A DNA stretch of 64,000 nucleotides, taken from NCBI GenBank assembly GCA_910587295.1, contig CAJULP010000009.1:1-64000 (forward strand), in the 5' to 3' direction. Shown one piece after another: positions 25,559-34,191 of the stretch. How positions within the stretch are numbered: position 1 is the stretch's first letter; each line of letters begins with the position of its first letter. Made by a program: the position numbers and the translations under genes. Origin of the DNA: an uncultured Lachnospiraceae bacterium (lineage in GTDB: Bacteria > Bacillota > Clostridia > Lachnospirales > Lachnospiraceae). Under the pieces are notes generated by a model, which saw only the letters and a list, made by a program, of their open reading frames with translations, ran no database searches and had not been told where the DNA came from.

Positions 25559-27196
25559 TCATCCCACTGTCATCTCAAAATAATCAAAATCAGCATGATA
25601 GGAAAGCCCTGTCATGTCATGGACATACATGCCGAAATGAGCGCCTGTGAATCCCCTGCAGTGCTCGTCCGTCACGATCTTAGTTGACTGCTCCTTCCCT
25701 GCCCGCCGCCAATTTCGCCCGTCATACCGGAAAAAGAAACCAACTTCGCAGCCATCCTCTGACAGTTCTGCCTTAAGCTCGATAGGGCCGTCGGCCGGAA
25801 CAAAAACCGGCTCCATCTCATCCGTAATCACACCGCCATCGCTTTTTAATAAGGTAAGTACACTCTGCCCCTGCTCATCCGCCGTCTTTACCAGCAGGTA
25901 AAAATTCATGGCATCATACAGATACGCAAGCCCTGCGGCCTGTTCCGGGTAATCCGGTTTAAATTCCACACAAGTTACAGCCCTGGCCCAGACCGTCTGC
26001 TGCCTTAGGGCGATCAGGGAAACATGATGCAGGGAATTTAAGGATTCCTGCCCCTTAAGACGCAAATACCCCGGACGGGCGGCAAGATCCGCAAAGCCCT
26101 CGTAAGAAACCCTTGGGGATGTGTAATACACCGGAAGCTCTTTCCCCTCAAACTCATCCCGTACAACCTTTTGCCCACATTCCGCCAGCCGCATCCCTTT
26201 CTGCTCCATCCCGGCGCTGTCATCACATGCGGGAAACCTCTCTCCCGGTTCCGGAACGTAAACCTTCGCAAAACGTCCTCCGGCAGACAGCCCAAGCCAC
26301 CCCTCTTGATCCCAGCACACCTTTTGGATAGCGCTTTCCCGGCCAAGGGTACACCACTTCTGCCCGGAAAGGGGGCGGGAACACAAATGTACCAGATACC
26401 ATTCCCCATCCGGCGTATCCACCAAATCCCCGTGACCGCATTTTTTAAGCGCCAGGGGATCTTCCTGATCCGAGGTAAGCACCGGGTTATCCGGCGCCGT
26501 CTCAAATGGCCCCCAGACACTTTTTGCCCTCGCCAGAGTAACGCAGTGGCCATAGCCGGTGCCCCCTTCCGCAACGATCAGGTAATACCACTCCCCGATA
26601 TGGTAGATATGGGGGCCTTCCGTACATCCGATGCCGGAGCCGTTATAGACCTTTTTCCGCTCCCCAAAAAGCTTCCATCCAGGCTTTTTCCGGGCAAAGG
26701 GCACTTCCGTCTCCTCTTCCCCTTCCGTCCTTAAAAGTTTCTGGACAAGCACCCCTTTAAAGCCGTTGACCATATTCACCAGATACTTTCTTCCATCCCG
26801 GTCATGGAACAAAGAAGGGTCAAAGCCGATGCTGTTTAAGTACAAAGGTTCCGACCATTCTCCATAAATATCATCGGTATAGACCATGTAATTATGGGTA
26901 TTGTAGTAACGCCCCTTTTTGGTCTTTACATCCGTATATACCAAGTAAAAATATTCTCCGTCATAACTTAAACAGGGCGCCCAGACTCCCCCGGAGGTGG
27001 GATCCCCTGCCATATTTAACTGGCTGTTCCTTCTTAAGGGGGAGGGGATCTGTTCCCAGTTTTTCAAGTCACGGGAGTGAAACAGCTTCACCCCCGGCCA
27101 CCACTCAAAAGTAGAAGTGGCAATATAATAGTCCTCACCCACACGGATGATGCTGGGGTCCGGGCAAAACCCCTTTAAAATCGGATTTTGGATCAT
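25559..27196 (-). CDS. xynB: Glycoside hydrolase family 43 beta-xylosidase
   Basis: 545 residues from ATG 27196, preceded by AAGGAGG; the frame extends to 27217 but lacks a site there. 'NPILKGFCPDPSIIRVGEDYYIATSTFEW' gives the catalytic Asp and is typical of xylosidases of subfamily 11. Further: 'GVWAPCLSYDGEYFYLVYTD', 'GFDPSLFHDRDGRKYLVNM' and 'CTEGPHIYHIGEWYYLI' (general acid Glu). Residues ~330-545 form the second beta-sandwich domain ('DFDYFEM' end). Cytoplasmic. Lies just downstream of the ABC permease genes. Confidence 0.9.
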   Translation of the reverse strand: MIQNPILKGFCPDPSIIRVGEDYYIATSTFEWWPGVKLFHSRDLKNWEQIPSPLRRNSQLNMAGDPTSGGVWAPCLSYDGEYFYLVYTDVKTKKGRYYNTHNYMVYTDDIYGEWSEPLYLNSIGFDPSLFHDRDGRKYLVNMVNGFKGVLVQKLLRTEGEEETEVPFARKKPGWKLFGERKKVYNGSGIGCTEGPHIYHIGEWYYLIVAEGGTGYGHCVTLARAKSVWGPFETAPDNPVLTSDQEDPLALKKCGHGDLVDTPDGEWYLVHLCSRPLSGQKWCTLGRESAIQKVCWDQEGWLGLSAGGRFAKVYVPEPGERFPACDDSAGMEQKGMRLAECGQKVVRDEFEGKELPVYYTSPRVSYEGFADLAARPGYLRLKGQESLNSLHHVSLIALRQQTVWARAVTCVEFKPDYPEQAAGLAYLYDAMNFYLLVKTADEQGQSVLTLLKSDGGVITDEMEPVFVPADGPIELKAELSEDGCEVGFFFRYDGRNWRRAGKEQSTKIVTDEHCRGFTGAHFGMYVHDMTGLSYHADFDYFEMTVG

Positions 27197-27232
27197 TCTG
27201 ATACCCTCCTTTCCCATTCCCGTTCCATGCTT

Positions 27233-27715
27233 TTAACCTTTCAGTCCACTGGTTCCGATCCCTTCCACCAGATAACGGTTAAAGAAGAGGAAGATTAAAA
27301 ACACCGGTATCAGCGACAGGGTTGACATGGCAAACATTGCGCCGTAGTCCGTGGTGGAGGATGCGTCCGCAAACATCTTTATGGCTAAAGACACGGTATA
27401 GGACTGGGGTTTACTTAAGTACAGCAAAGGCCCCATATAATCATCCCACTTCCAATAAAACTGGATGATCACCGTGGTCACGATAGAGTTTTTAAAAAAC
27501 GTGGCAAACGTGATTCCCCCAAAACCGCTCCAGCCCGTACTGTAATTGGTCAATTTCAGGCTTTCCGGTATCAGCCCCAAAGATCCCCTTAAGATTTCTC
27601 CATTGTCCTTAAAGGAACCGCTTATCATCCAAAGCACCGGATAGATCATCAAAAGCCCAAAGAGGACAACAAACAGATGATATGCCGTTTTTGTAATATT
27701 CTTTTTCAATTTCAT
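27233..27715 (-). CDS. Sugar ABC transporter permease (MalG type) with a large internal deletion
   Basis: 160 residues where the family has about 275-290. Both ends are normal: first helix and 'MISGSFKDNGEI', then 'ATFFKNSIVTTV'; the C-terminal part runs from 'IQFYWKWDDYMGPLLYLS' to the end. About 110-115 residues are missing at residues 82-84 (near 27465), including three helices and the EAA loop that docks on the ATPase. The join is in frame. The protein should not make a working permease. Either a strain-specific deletion or an assembly collapse. RBS GAGGAGG before the ATG. Confidence 0.85.
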   Translation of the reverse strand: MKLKKNITKTAYHLFVVLFGLLMIYPVLWMISGSFKDNGEILRGSLGLIPESLKLTNYSTGWSGFGGITFATFFKNSIVTTVIIQFYWKWDDYMGPLLYLSKPQSYTVSLAIKMFADASSTTDYGAMFAMSTLSLIPVFLIFLFFNRYLVEGIGTSGLKG

Positions 27716-27729
27716 GTCCGTTCCTCCTC

Positions 27730-28650
27730 TTAATCACCGGCTTCACTAAATACCCACATCTTGGAAGTCTTGAAGATCACAAGGGTAACCGCACTCATGA
27801 TCACCAGCATAAACCATGACATAGCACAGGCATATCCCATATCATTATAGGTAAAGGCCTGCTTATAGACGTTATAAGCATACACATTGGTAGAGTTGTT
27901 CGGCCCGCCGCCGGTCATGATCGCCACCTGCGTAAACACCATAAACGCCGAAATGGTCTGCATCACAAGATTGTAAAGCACGATAGGGGATAAGCAGGGC
28001 ATGGTGATACGGAAAAAGATCTGGAACCCGTTTGCCCCGTCAATCCTTGCCGCTTCATAATAGGACGTAGGGATTTCCTTTAACCCTGCCGCAAAAATGA
28101 TCATGGAAGACCCAAACTGCCATACGCTCATCAAAATAAGCGGAACGATGGCAAGAGCCTGGTCACCAAACCAGTTGACGGTTGATAACCCCATCCCCCC
28201 AAGCATGGTGTTGATCAGGCCCTTCCTTGCAAACAGCTGTTTCCAGACCAAAATCACCGCCACGCTTCCCCCTACCAGGGAAGGAACATAATATAAAGAA
28301 CGGTATAACGTCACAAGTCCGCTTTTCCTGGTCAAAAGAAATGCCACGAACAGCGCAAATCCAAGCTTTAGCGGAACGGAAAAAAACACATATTTGACCG
28401 TCACCCAAAGGGATTTCAAAAACACCTCATCCTGAAACAGCCTGATAAAATTTTTAAAGCCTACCAGATCCGCCGTCTTCGACCCAAGGGAAAAATCAGT
28501 AAAAGCGTAATAAAAAGACGTGACAATGGGTATTAGGGAAAAACAGACAAACCCAAATATAAAAGGCAGTGCAAAAACATGCCCCACCGTGTTTTCTTTA
28601 TAAAGGAAATTCCTGATCCCGCCCTGTCCGTCGGTGCGCGTTTTCTTCAA
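27730..28650 (-). CDS. Sugar ABC transporter permease (MalF type)
   Basis: 306 residues from a TTG at 28650, which has AAGGAGG at good spacing; the frame's ATG at 28707 lies upstream of an intercistronic hairpin and has no site. Six membrane helices; the EAA loop is 'YYEAARIDGANGFQIFFRITMPCLSP'. 'VGFKNFIRLFQDEVFLKSLWVTVKY' is typical of CUT1 family permeases. Works with the binding protein upstream and the (deleted) MalG-type partner downstream; no ATPase gene is in the locus, as is common for CUT1 systems using a shared MsmK-like ATPase. Confidence 0.88.
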   Translation of the reverse strand: MKKTRTDGQGGIRNFLYKENTVGHVFALPFIFGFVCFSLIPIVTSFYYAFTDFSLGSKTADLVGFKNFIRLFQDEVFLKSLWVTVKYVFFSVPLKLGFALFVAFLLTRKSGLVTLYRSLYYVPSLVGGSVAVILVWKQLFARKGLINTMLGGMGLSTVNWFGDQALAIVPLILMSVWQFGSSMIIFAAGLKEIPTSYYEAARIDGANGFQIFFRITMPCLSPIVLYNLVMQTISAFMVFTQVAIMTGGGPNNSTNVYAYNVYKQAFTYNDMGYACAMSWFMLVIMSAVTLVIFKTSKMWVFSEAGD

Positions 28651-28668
28651 ATTTCTTTCCTCCTTTCC

Positions 28669-28695
28669 AAAAAGCGCCGCCAAACGGCGGCGCTT
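28669..28695 (-). terminator. Intercistronic hairpin between binding-protein and permease genes
   Basis: Minus strand perfect 10-bp stem AAGCGCCGCC / GGCGGCGCTT, loop GTTT, then TTT. It lies between the binding-protein stop (28727) and the permease TTG start (28650), a place where partial termination lets the binding protein be made in excess. Confidence 0.65.
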
Positions 28696-28726
28696 ATGAC
28701 CTTCCATCTATCTTGTTTTTGTCTTT

Positions 28727-30133
28727 TTATCCAAAGATGGCCTGTGCATCCGCATAAGTCTTTTCCGCTGCTTCCTGTGCAGTGATCTCACCAAAGACAA
28801 CCTGCTGGATGTAATTGCGGTAATTGTCAACTACCTGATCCTGTCCATCCGGGCTAAGCACGTTGATCTTCTCCGGCATTTCAAAGGTACCTACCATATC
28901 GACAAAATCATACATGATCTGCTGGCCTTCCGTTGCCGTTTCTTTAAGAGCTGCCCTTACATCCTCGTTTACGGGGATACCCCTCTCACCCTGCAGAACA
29001 TTGTTGCAGTCGGTGCTGTTCTGGAACCAGCTGATAAACTCTGCGGCTGCCTGCTTATGCTCACTGTCCTGTGATACGCAGAGCATCTGGGAAGACTGGA
29101 TGGCCGCCCCGGAAGGACCCTCCGGCGTCACCCTGGGAAGCGGCGCTAAGCCAAGGGTGCGGCCTTCCGCTTTACAGATATCGTAAATAGTAGGGAACTG
29201 ATTTACCGCTACCCATGTCATACCCGATTCACCGGTTACCAGGAAATCATTTTCAATATTGGTAACTTCCGCTTCCGCACCCGCATCCGGCGAAACGCCT
29301 TCTTTGATCAGGTCAGCCCTCATCTGGATATAAGGTGTCAGCATGGAAGCATCTTCAAATCCCATTCCTGTCAGGTCGATGTTAAAGAAGCTGTACTGCC
29401 CCACCTGGCCAAGCTGTCCGATATAAGTGGAGCACCCTGCGATAAATTCGGAGGACGCAAACCCGGAAGTTCCAAAGTGCCCTGTCTTTTCATGGATTGC
29501 CCTTGCCGCCGCCGCATAATCATCCCATGTCCAGGTTTCATCAGGAAGGGCTACGCCTGCGTCATTGAACATATCCACGTCATATGCAATGCCGTATGTA
29601 TTTAACCCGTTAGAAAGCCCAAGCTGGGTTCCGTCAAAATCCTGTGTGATCTTTAAATATGCGTCGGAAATCTTCGCCACATCCACAGCGCCGGATTCAA
29701 TATACTCATCCAAGGGATAAATCTTGTCCATGTACATAGGGAAATTTCCACCCAACTGGAAGATATCCCATACCTGATCGGATGCTACCAGAGTTTTCAG
29801 TTTCGTGAAATAATCATCAAATGAGAAGAACTCATATTCAATCTTAACTCCCGGATGTTCCTTCTCATACATTTCAATGACTTCCACCGTCAGGTCATGA
29901 CGGGTCTGGGATCCCCACCATGCCATACGCAGCGTGATCTCTTCTCCTGTGCCTTCTTCCGGCGCAGCTTCCTGTGCATTTTCATCTTCTGCCGGAGCCT
30001 GTGCTTCCTCCTGCTGGGTATCCGCCTGTGCCGGCGTATCGTCTTTTGCCGGTTCAGGATCTTTACCGCCGCAGGCTGCCAGAGAAAGTACCATACTTGC
30101 TGCCATAAGCAGTGCAAATAATTTCTTCTTCAT
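28727..30133 (-). CDS. Sugar ABC transporter substrate-binding lipoprotein
   Basis: 468 residues. A lipoprotein signal 'LLMAASMVLSLAACGGK' has the lipidated Cys near residue 21. An acidic Ala/Glu/Pro linker of ~45 residues follows, then a type I solute-binding fold: 'ITLRMAWWGSQTRHDLTVEVIEMYEKEHPGVKIEYEFFSFDDYFTKL' is a CUT1 hallmark read across two strands. 'YGIAYDVDMFNDAGV' and 'WTWDDYAAAARAIHEKTG' are conserved. First gene of the transporter block, divergent from the AraC regulator. Substrate likely xylo- or arabino-oligosaccharides by context. Confidence 0.9.
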   Translation of the reverse strand: MKKKLFALLMAASMVLSLAACGGKDPEPAKDDTPAQADTQQEEAQAPAEDENAQEAAPEEGTGEEITLRMAWWGSQTRHDLTVEVIEMYEKEHPGVKIEYEFFSFDDYFTKLKTLVASDQVWDIFQLGGNFPMYMDKIYPLDEYIESGAVDVAKISDAYLKITQDFDGTQLGLSNGLNTYGIAYDVDMFNDAGVALPDETWTWDDYAAAARAIHEKTGHFGTSGFASSEFIAGCSTYIGQLGQVGQYSFFNIDLTGMGFEDASMLTPYIQMRADLIKEGVSPDAGAEAEVTNIENDFLVTGESGMTWVAVNQFPTIYDICKAEGRTLGLAPLPRVTPEGPSGAAIQSSQMLCVSQDSEHKQAAAEFISWFQNSTDCNNVLQGERGIPVNEDVRAALKETATEGQQIMYDFVDMVGTFEMPEKINVLSPDGQDQVVDNYRNYIQQVVFGEITAQEAAEKTYADAQAIFG

Positions 30134-30279
30134 AATAATTTTCTCTCCTTTGCTTTTATTGTTGAAACCTTTACATGTATTTTATATAGGATGCGCCCCT
30201 AATAATACTAAAATAATATGCGTTTTTAGCAAAAACAACTGATTATTTGTTATTTTAGAAAATAATGACCGATTGCATA

Positions 30280-30308
30280 TTGTTTATTCTAATTTGTGGT
30301 GTTATAAT
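30280..30308 (+). promoter_or_regulatory. Sigma-A promoter for the AraC regulator operon
   Basis: TTGTTT, 17 bases, then TATAAT, in the ~200-base gap between divergent genes. The predicted transcript start is only ~15 bases before the ATG used for the regulator. Confidence 0.6.
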
Positions 30309-30331
30309 TCAACAAATGTGACAGAAAAAAT

Positions 30332-31288
30332 ATGGTCTGTTTGTTGAAATTGACCCTATATGGAGGTGATCCCATCTACAGCGAAGAAAGCAACAACGGA
30401 ATCTATGTTGAAAAGCAGATACGTATTCCCACTTTTACGATGACTTACGAACATACCCACGCCTATTGTGAGATTTTTTTTTTAAAGACCGGAAGCTGTA
30501 TTTACCACATCAACAACACCACTTACCATCTCACGGCAGGCGAAGCCATGGTGGTGGCCCCCGGCGATTCCCATTGCACCAGCTATGAAGGACTTGTTCC
30601 CTGTGAACGCATCATCGTATATTGCAGGCCGGAGGCCATCCCGGAAACCTTTTTGGAAAAGCACGAAGACATTTCCCAAAACATTAAGCGGTCCGGAAAG
30701 ATTATCTTAGACAAGAAAGGACAAATCAAGATAGACGGAATCCTGCTTCGGATGATGGAAGAAAACAATATGCCGGACGAACATTCCTTTGAGCTGCTTG
30801 GCCTTTATGTCATGGAAATGCTCTTATGCTTAGACCGGAGCGGGATCTTTGTCTGTGAAAGCCTCAGGGTTAATGACGGAATCAGCACGGACATTGCCGA
30901 CACCCTGACTTACATCGCCCAAAATTACCGGCTTCCCCTCTCCTTAGAGGAAGTGGCCGGACAGATCAACTTAAGCCCAACCTACCTGTCCAAAAAATTC
31001 AGGAAGGTCACAGGCGTTACCTTCAAGGAATATGTAAACTATATCCGGATCAAACAGGCTGTCCAGGCCCTTCTTACCACGGACGATTCCATCACCAAGA
31101 TTGCCGTGGACTGTGGCTTTAACAGCAGCAATTACTTTAAAGATATTTTCCGGAAGATCAACGGGGTATCCCCCAGGGCCTTCCGCAAACAGTCCACGGC
31201 CCCTTCTTACGAGCCGGCGGACAATCCTGTTTCAGGGGAAATAACCGCTCCCCTGATCCCAAAAATAAAAGATCCCACAGCAATCTGA
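30332..31288 (+). CDS. AraC family transcriptional regulator
   Basis: 318 residues. The N-terminal cupin-like sensor has 'HTHAYCEIFFLKTGSCIYHI' and 'AGEAMVVAPGDSHC'. The C-terminal two helix-turn-helix motifs are 'LSLEEVAGQINLSPTYLSKKFRK' and 'SITKIAVDCGFNSSNYFKDIFRK', ending 'VSPRAFRK'. It probably senses an imported sugar and controls the divergent transporter and glycosidase genes plus its own operon with the pectinase. The start is uncertain: the ATG at 30332 has no clear site, while a perfect GGAGGTGATC lies inside the first codons. A basic ~25-residue tail follows the DNA-binding domain. Confidence 0.88.
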   Translation: MVCLLKLTLYGGDPIYSEESNNGIYVEKQIRIPTFTMTYEHTHAYCEIFFLKTGSCIYHINNTTYHLTAGEAMVVAPGDSHCTSYEGLVPCERIIVYCRPEAIPETFLEKHEDISQNIKRSGKIILDKKGQIKIDGILLRMMEENNMPDEHSFELLGLYVMEMLLCLDRSGIFVCESLRVNDGISTDIADTLTYIAQNYRLPLSLEEVAGQINLSPTYLSKKFRKVTGVTFKEYVNYIRIKQAVQALLTTDDSITKIAVDCGFNSSNYFKDIFRKINGVSPRAFRKQSTAPSYEPADNPVSGEITAPLIPKIKDPTAI

Positions 31289-31311
31289 CGGGATAACAAG
31301 GAGGAAGATTT

Positions 31312-32664
31312 ATGATTTACAATGTATTAGACTATGGCGCCGCAGGCGACGGCGCTGCCAATGATGCCGCTGCCATCCAGGCAGCCATTGACGATTGCTC
31401 ATCGGCGGGAGGCGGACGGGTGCTGTTTCCCGGCGGCAGGGTGTACCGGTCAGGAACTATTGTTCTTAAATCCTATGTGGAACTTCATTTAGAGACCGGC
31501 GCCGTCTTAAAGGGAAGCAGCCATTTGGAAGACTACAATTTGTTCCACACGGACCTTTCCATTCCTTCCGGCCAGTCCACCGCCGGAACCCCCACCTATG
31601 AAAAATGCGATTATACAGGCAGCCCCGTACTTTTTTTCCTATACGGGAAAGACTGTGAATGCGTTTCCATCACCGGGTTCGGAACCATCGACGGGAATGA
31701 AGAGATCTTTTACGGAACGGTGACTCCCTGGCACATCGACGGCTCTTTTTATCCCCGGGTGCCATTACTGTTTCTGGAAAATATCAGACACCTCAGCATC
31801 CTTCACGTGACCCTTACCGGCAGTGCGTTCTGGACCACCCACATGATCGGGTGCAATGATGTACTGATCGACGGTATCCGCATCTTAAACAACCTGCGGC
31901 TTGCCAACTGCGACGGCATTGACCCTGACCACTGCAAAAACGTGCGCATCGTCAACTGCCATATTGAATGTGCGGACGACTGCATCGTGTTTAAAAATAC
32001 GGCAAGCGCTGCCCACTACGGGCCCTGCGAAAATATCGTGGTGGCAAACTGCACCTTGACTTCCACCAGCGCCGCCATTAAATTCGGCACGGAAAGCGAA
32101 TCCTTGTTCCGCAATATCCTGATTGAAAACTGCAACATCAGCCGCACCAACCGGGGAATTTCCTTACAGCTTCGTGACTGCGGAAGCATTGAAAACGTTA
32201 CGTTCTCCAATTTGAACATTGAGACCCGCTTATTTTCCAAGGACCACTGGTGGGGAAAAGCAGAGCCTATCGCTATCACGGCGCTAAAGCGCAATTCCGA
32301 TACCACCGTAGGACATATCAAGAATATCCGCTTTCAAAACATTAACTGTGATGGGGAAAACGGCATCCTGATCTACGGGGATCCTAAAATGAACATCAAG
32401 GATATCCGCTTTAACGGCATCACGGTTCATTTGCGTCAAAAAACCGATTGGCAAAAGGGCACCATTGATCTGCGGCCCTGTGAAGAAAACGGACTTTCCC
32501 GGGATTCCCTCCACGGCCTGTATATCCGCAATGCCGAGCAGATAACTTTTCATGACTTCACCCTGGAAACGGCGCCGGAAATGGCTGAACTTGCAGAGAC
32601 CCCCGTCAGTATCGCAGACTGCGGTACCGTTACCATAAACGGGGAACTGTACGAAAGGAATTGA
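31312..32664 (+). CDS. Glycoside hydrolase family 28 (polygalacturonase type)
   Basis: 450 residues. Starts 'MIYNVLDYGAAGDGAANDAAAIQAAI', the N-terminal signature of right-handed parallel beta-helix pectinases. Catalytic motifs 'NCDGIDPDHCKNV' (N-x-D), 'ADDCIVFK' (DD) and the later 'GTES' region (in place of G-H-G) fit GH28. No signal peptide, so it is likely an intracellular exo-acting enzyme on galacturonides or rhamnogalacturonan fragments. RBS AAGGAGGAAG. The regulator stop lies 23 bases before the start, so the two are co-transcribed. Confidence 0.88.
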   Translation: MIYNVLDYGAAGDGAANDAAAIQAAIDDCSSAGGGRVLFPGGRVYRSGTIVLKSYVELHLETGAVLKGSSHLEDYNLFHTDLSIPSGQSTAGTPTYEKCDYTGSPVLFFLYGKDCECVSITGFGTIDGNEEIFYGTVTPWHIDGSFYPRVPLLFLENIRHLSILHVTLTGSAFWTTHMIGCNDVLIDGIRILNNLRLANCDGIDPDHCKNVRIVNCHIECADDCIVFKNTASAAHYGPCENIVVANCTLTSTSAAIKFGTESESLFRNILIENCNISRTNRGISLQLRDCGSIENVTFSNLNIETRLFSKDHWWGKAEPIAITALKRNSDTTVGHIKNIRFQNINCDGENGILIYGDPKMNIKDIRFNGITVHLRQKTDWQKGTIDLRPCEENGLSRDSLHGLYIRNAEQITFHDFTLETAPEMAELAETPVSIADCGTVTINGELYERN

Positions 32665-32667
32665 CCT

Positions 32668-33282
32668 ATGGGACGATTTTTCAATCTGGAAAACCCAATC
32701 TGGCGTTTTATCGGCAACCTGGCTGACTTCTTTTTATTGTCAGTATGCTGGTATCTGTGCTGCATCCCGGTAGTGACCGCAGGATGCGGCACTACCGCCT
32801 TATACTATGTGACTATGAAAATGGCCGCAAACAAAGAAGGCTATACCTTCCGTTCCTTCCTTACTTCTTTTAAGACAAATTTCCGCCCCGCCGCGCTTAT
32901 CTGGCTTTTGTTCCTTGGCGCTGCCTTTGTATTATACGCCGACTTTTCCTGGTGCCTTAACCGCGGCACGTTGTTTGCCAGATCCATGTTCATCACTTTT
33001 ACGGCCATTGCCCTGCTGTATTTCCTCTGCCTTCGTCTTATCTTCCCGCTAATTGCAAGGTGCGAAAATACCGTAAAAGCCCTGCTTAAAATGTGCTTTG
33101 TCATGAGCATCCGAAGCTTCCTTCCCGTGCTTTCCACGCTGATGGTCACCTGCGGGCTGTTTTCTTTCGGCATCTTCGTGTTCTGGCCATTGCTCCTTAT
33201 TGCGCCGGGGCTTGGGGCTTATATCAATTCTTTTATCTTTAACCGGGTACTGGAAAAGTACGGGCTGGGACTTTTGGATTAA
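32668..33282 (+). CDS. YesL family (DUF624) membrane protein
   Basis: 204 residues, with about five hydrophobic helices. The start 'MGRFFNLENPIWRFIGNLADFFLLSVCW' and 'CCIPVVTAGCGTTALYYVTMKM' are diagnostic of DUF624/YesL. In Bacillus, yesL sits in the rhamnogalacturonan utilisation cluster; function unknown but repeatedly tied to plant-glycan loci. It follows the pectinase stop by three bases and ends four bases inside the convergent gene at 33279. Confidence 0.88.
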   Translation: MGRFFNLENPIWRFIGNLADFFLLSVCWYLCCIPVVTAGCGTTALYYVTMKMAANKEGYTFRSFLTSFKTNFRPAALIWLLFLGAAFVLYADFSWCLNRGTLFARSMFITFTAIALLYFLCLRLIFPLIARCENTVKALLKMCFVMSIRSFLPVLSTLMVTCGLFSFGIFVFWPLLLIAPGLGAYINSFIFNRVLEKYGLGLLD

Positions 33283-33935
33283 GTTCCCTGGCCCTGCTTT
33301 TTAACCTGCCCCAGCAGGATTTTTCTCAGATCTTCTGCCTGACAGGATTGACTGTCCGCGGCAAAAATATTGATCCGGCTTATATCGCTGCTCCGGTCCT
33401 TAAATGCCGGAAACAAAAATCCGCACTCCGGCTTACCGGGCTCGTAATCGCCGCTTACCGGGCAGACCACGCAGACCAGAAACTGATAGACCTCTTCCGA
33501 TTCCCAAAGGCTTTCTTTGTCACTGGCCTTCAGCGGAACATCATAGCTGCCATGAAAAAAGTAAATGGCATAGCTGTTATCCGCCCGGTATCTCCGGCCA
33601 AATTCCTCATAAAAGGTATCCAGCATCGCGTCATTTTTCAGCCCGCATTCCTTAAGCGCCATGAGCATCTGCCACATGCTCCCCGGCCTTCTATCTTCCT
33701 TTCCAAATTCATACTCCCTTAACTGTACGTTTGTGTCCGAAAAAAGGACTGCCTTGGCAAGACCCATATTGGCCTGCCGGTCTTTTGGCGTCAATTTCTG
33801 AAAATGCTTATTGAAGGTTCCGTCTATGAACCCCTCTTCATCCAGATATGCTCCTGCAATCCTGTCAAAGCAGTTCCGCTTTAACGTCATGCGCCTGGTC
33901 AGTTCCAGCATATCCTCACGGTTGATTTTTCCCAT
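33279..33935 (-). CDS. Conserved hypothetical protein (DUF4317/DUF6553-like)
   Basis: 218 residues, soluble, no signal peptide. 'ELTRRMTLKRNCFDRIAGAYLDEEGFIDGTFNKHFQKL' and 'DNSYAIYFFHGSYDVPLKASDKE' followed by 'CPVSGDYEPGKPECGFLFPAFKDRSSDI' resemble a Clostridia-specific family that I remember as DUF4317/DUF6553. No function is known to me. Monocistronic and convergent with the YesL gene, their ends overlapping by four bases. Confidence 0.6.
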   Translation of the reverse strand: MGKINREDMLELTRRMTLKRNCFDRIAGAYLDEEGFIDGTFNKHFQKLTPKDRQANMGLAKAVLFSDTNVQLREYEFGKEDRRPGSMWQMLMALKECGLKNDAMLDTFYEEFGRRYRADNSYAIYFFHGSYDVPLKASDKESLWESEEVYQFLVCVVCPVSGDYEPGKPECGFLFPAFKDRSSDISRINIFAADSQSCQAEDLRKILLGQVKKQGQGT

Positions 33936-34046
33936 ATGACCGTACTCCCTGTTCTGCTTCTTTACTTGCTGTTCTTATCTTAACACATCTAATCGAAATA
34001 AACTATGAATTTATCCACCGTTCCCCTTTTGCCATCTTTTATGCAA

Positions 34047-34095
34047 GTAACAATTCAGCATTGCGGCAGCGGAAACGGCAGGGCTGAATTGTTAC
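34047..34095. repeat. 13-bp perfect inverted repeat upstream of the DUF4143 ATPase gene
   Basis: GTAACAATTCAGC at 34047-34059 and its exact complement at 34083-34095, 23-base spacer. It lies upstream of the promoter at 34125, without a T-run. It could be a protein-binding site or the terminator stem of a lost gene. Confidence 0.5.
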
Positions 34096-34124
34096 CTAAG
34101 TACCTAAGATTATTTCATAACGGG

Positions 34125-34153
34125 TTGATATTTTCTTTAATTTCGGCTATACT
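34125..34153 (+). promoter_or_regulatory. Sigma-A promoter with overlapping 9-bp inverted repeat
   Basis: TTGATA, 17 bases, TATACT. An inverted repeat TTTCGGCTA (34141-34149) / TAGCCGAAA (34171-34179) overlaps the -10 box and ends next to the ribosome-binding site, a layout typical of a repressor operator. Confidence 0.6.
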
Positions 34154-34191
34154 AATATCAAATATTAAATTAGCCGAAAGGAATGTTTATT

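Noticed and set aside
26038..26574. 178-residue minus-strand frame inside the GH43 xylosidase gene
   Set aside because: Alternate frame of a clear GH43 protein, very rich in Arg and Gly, no domain.
30160..30185. Catabolite-repression (cre) site upstream of the binding-protein gene
   Set aside because: TGTAAAGGTTTCA resembles the cre palindrome but is one base short and lacks the central CG.
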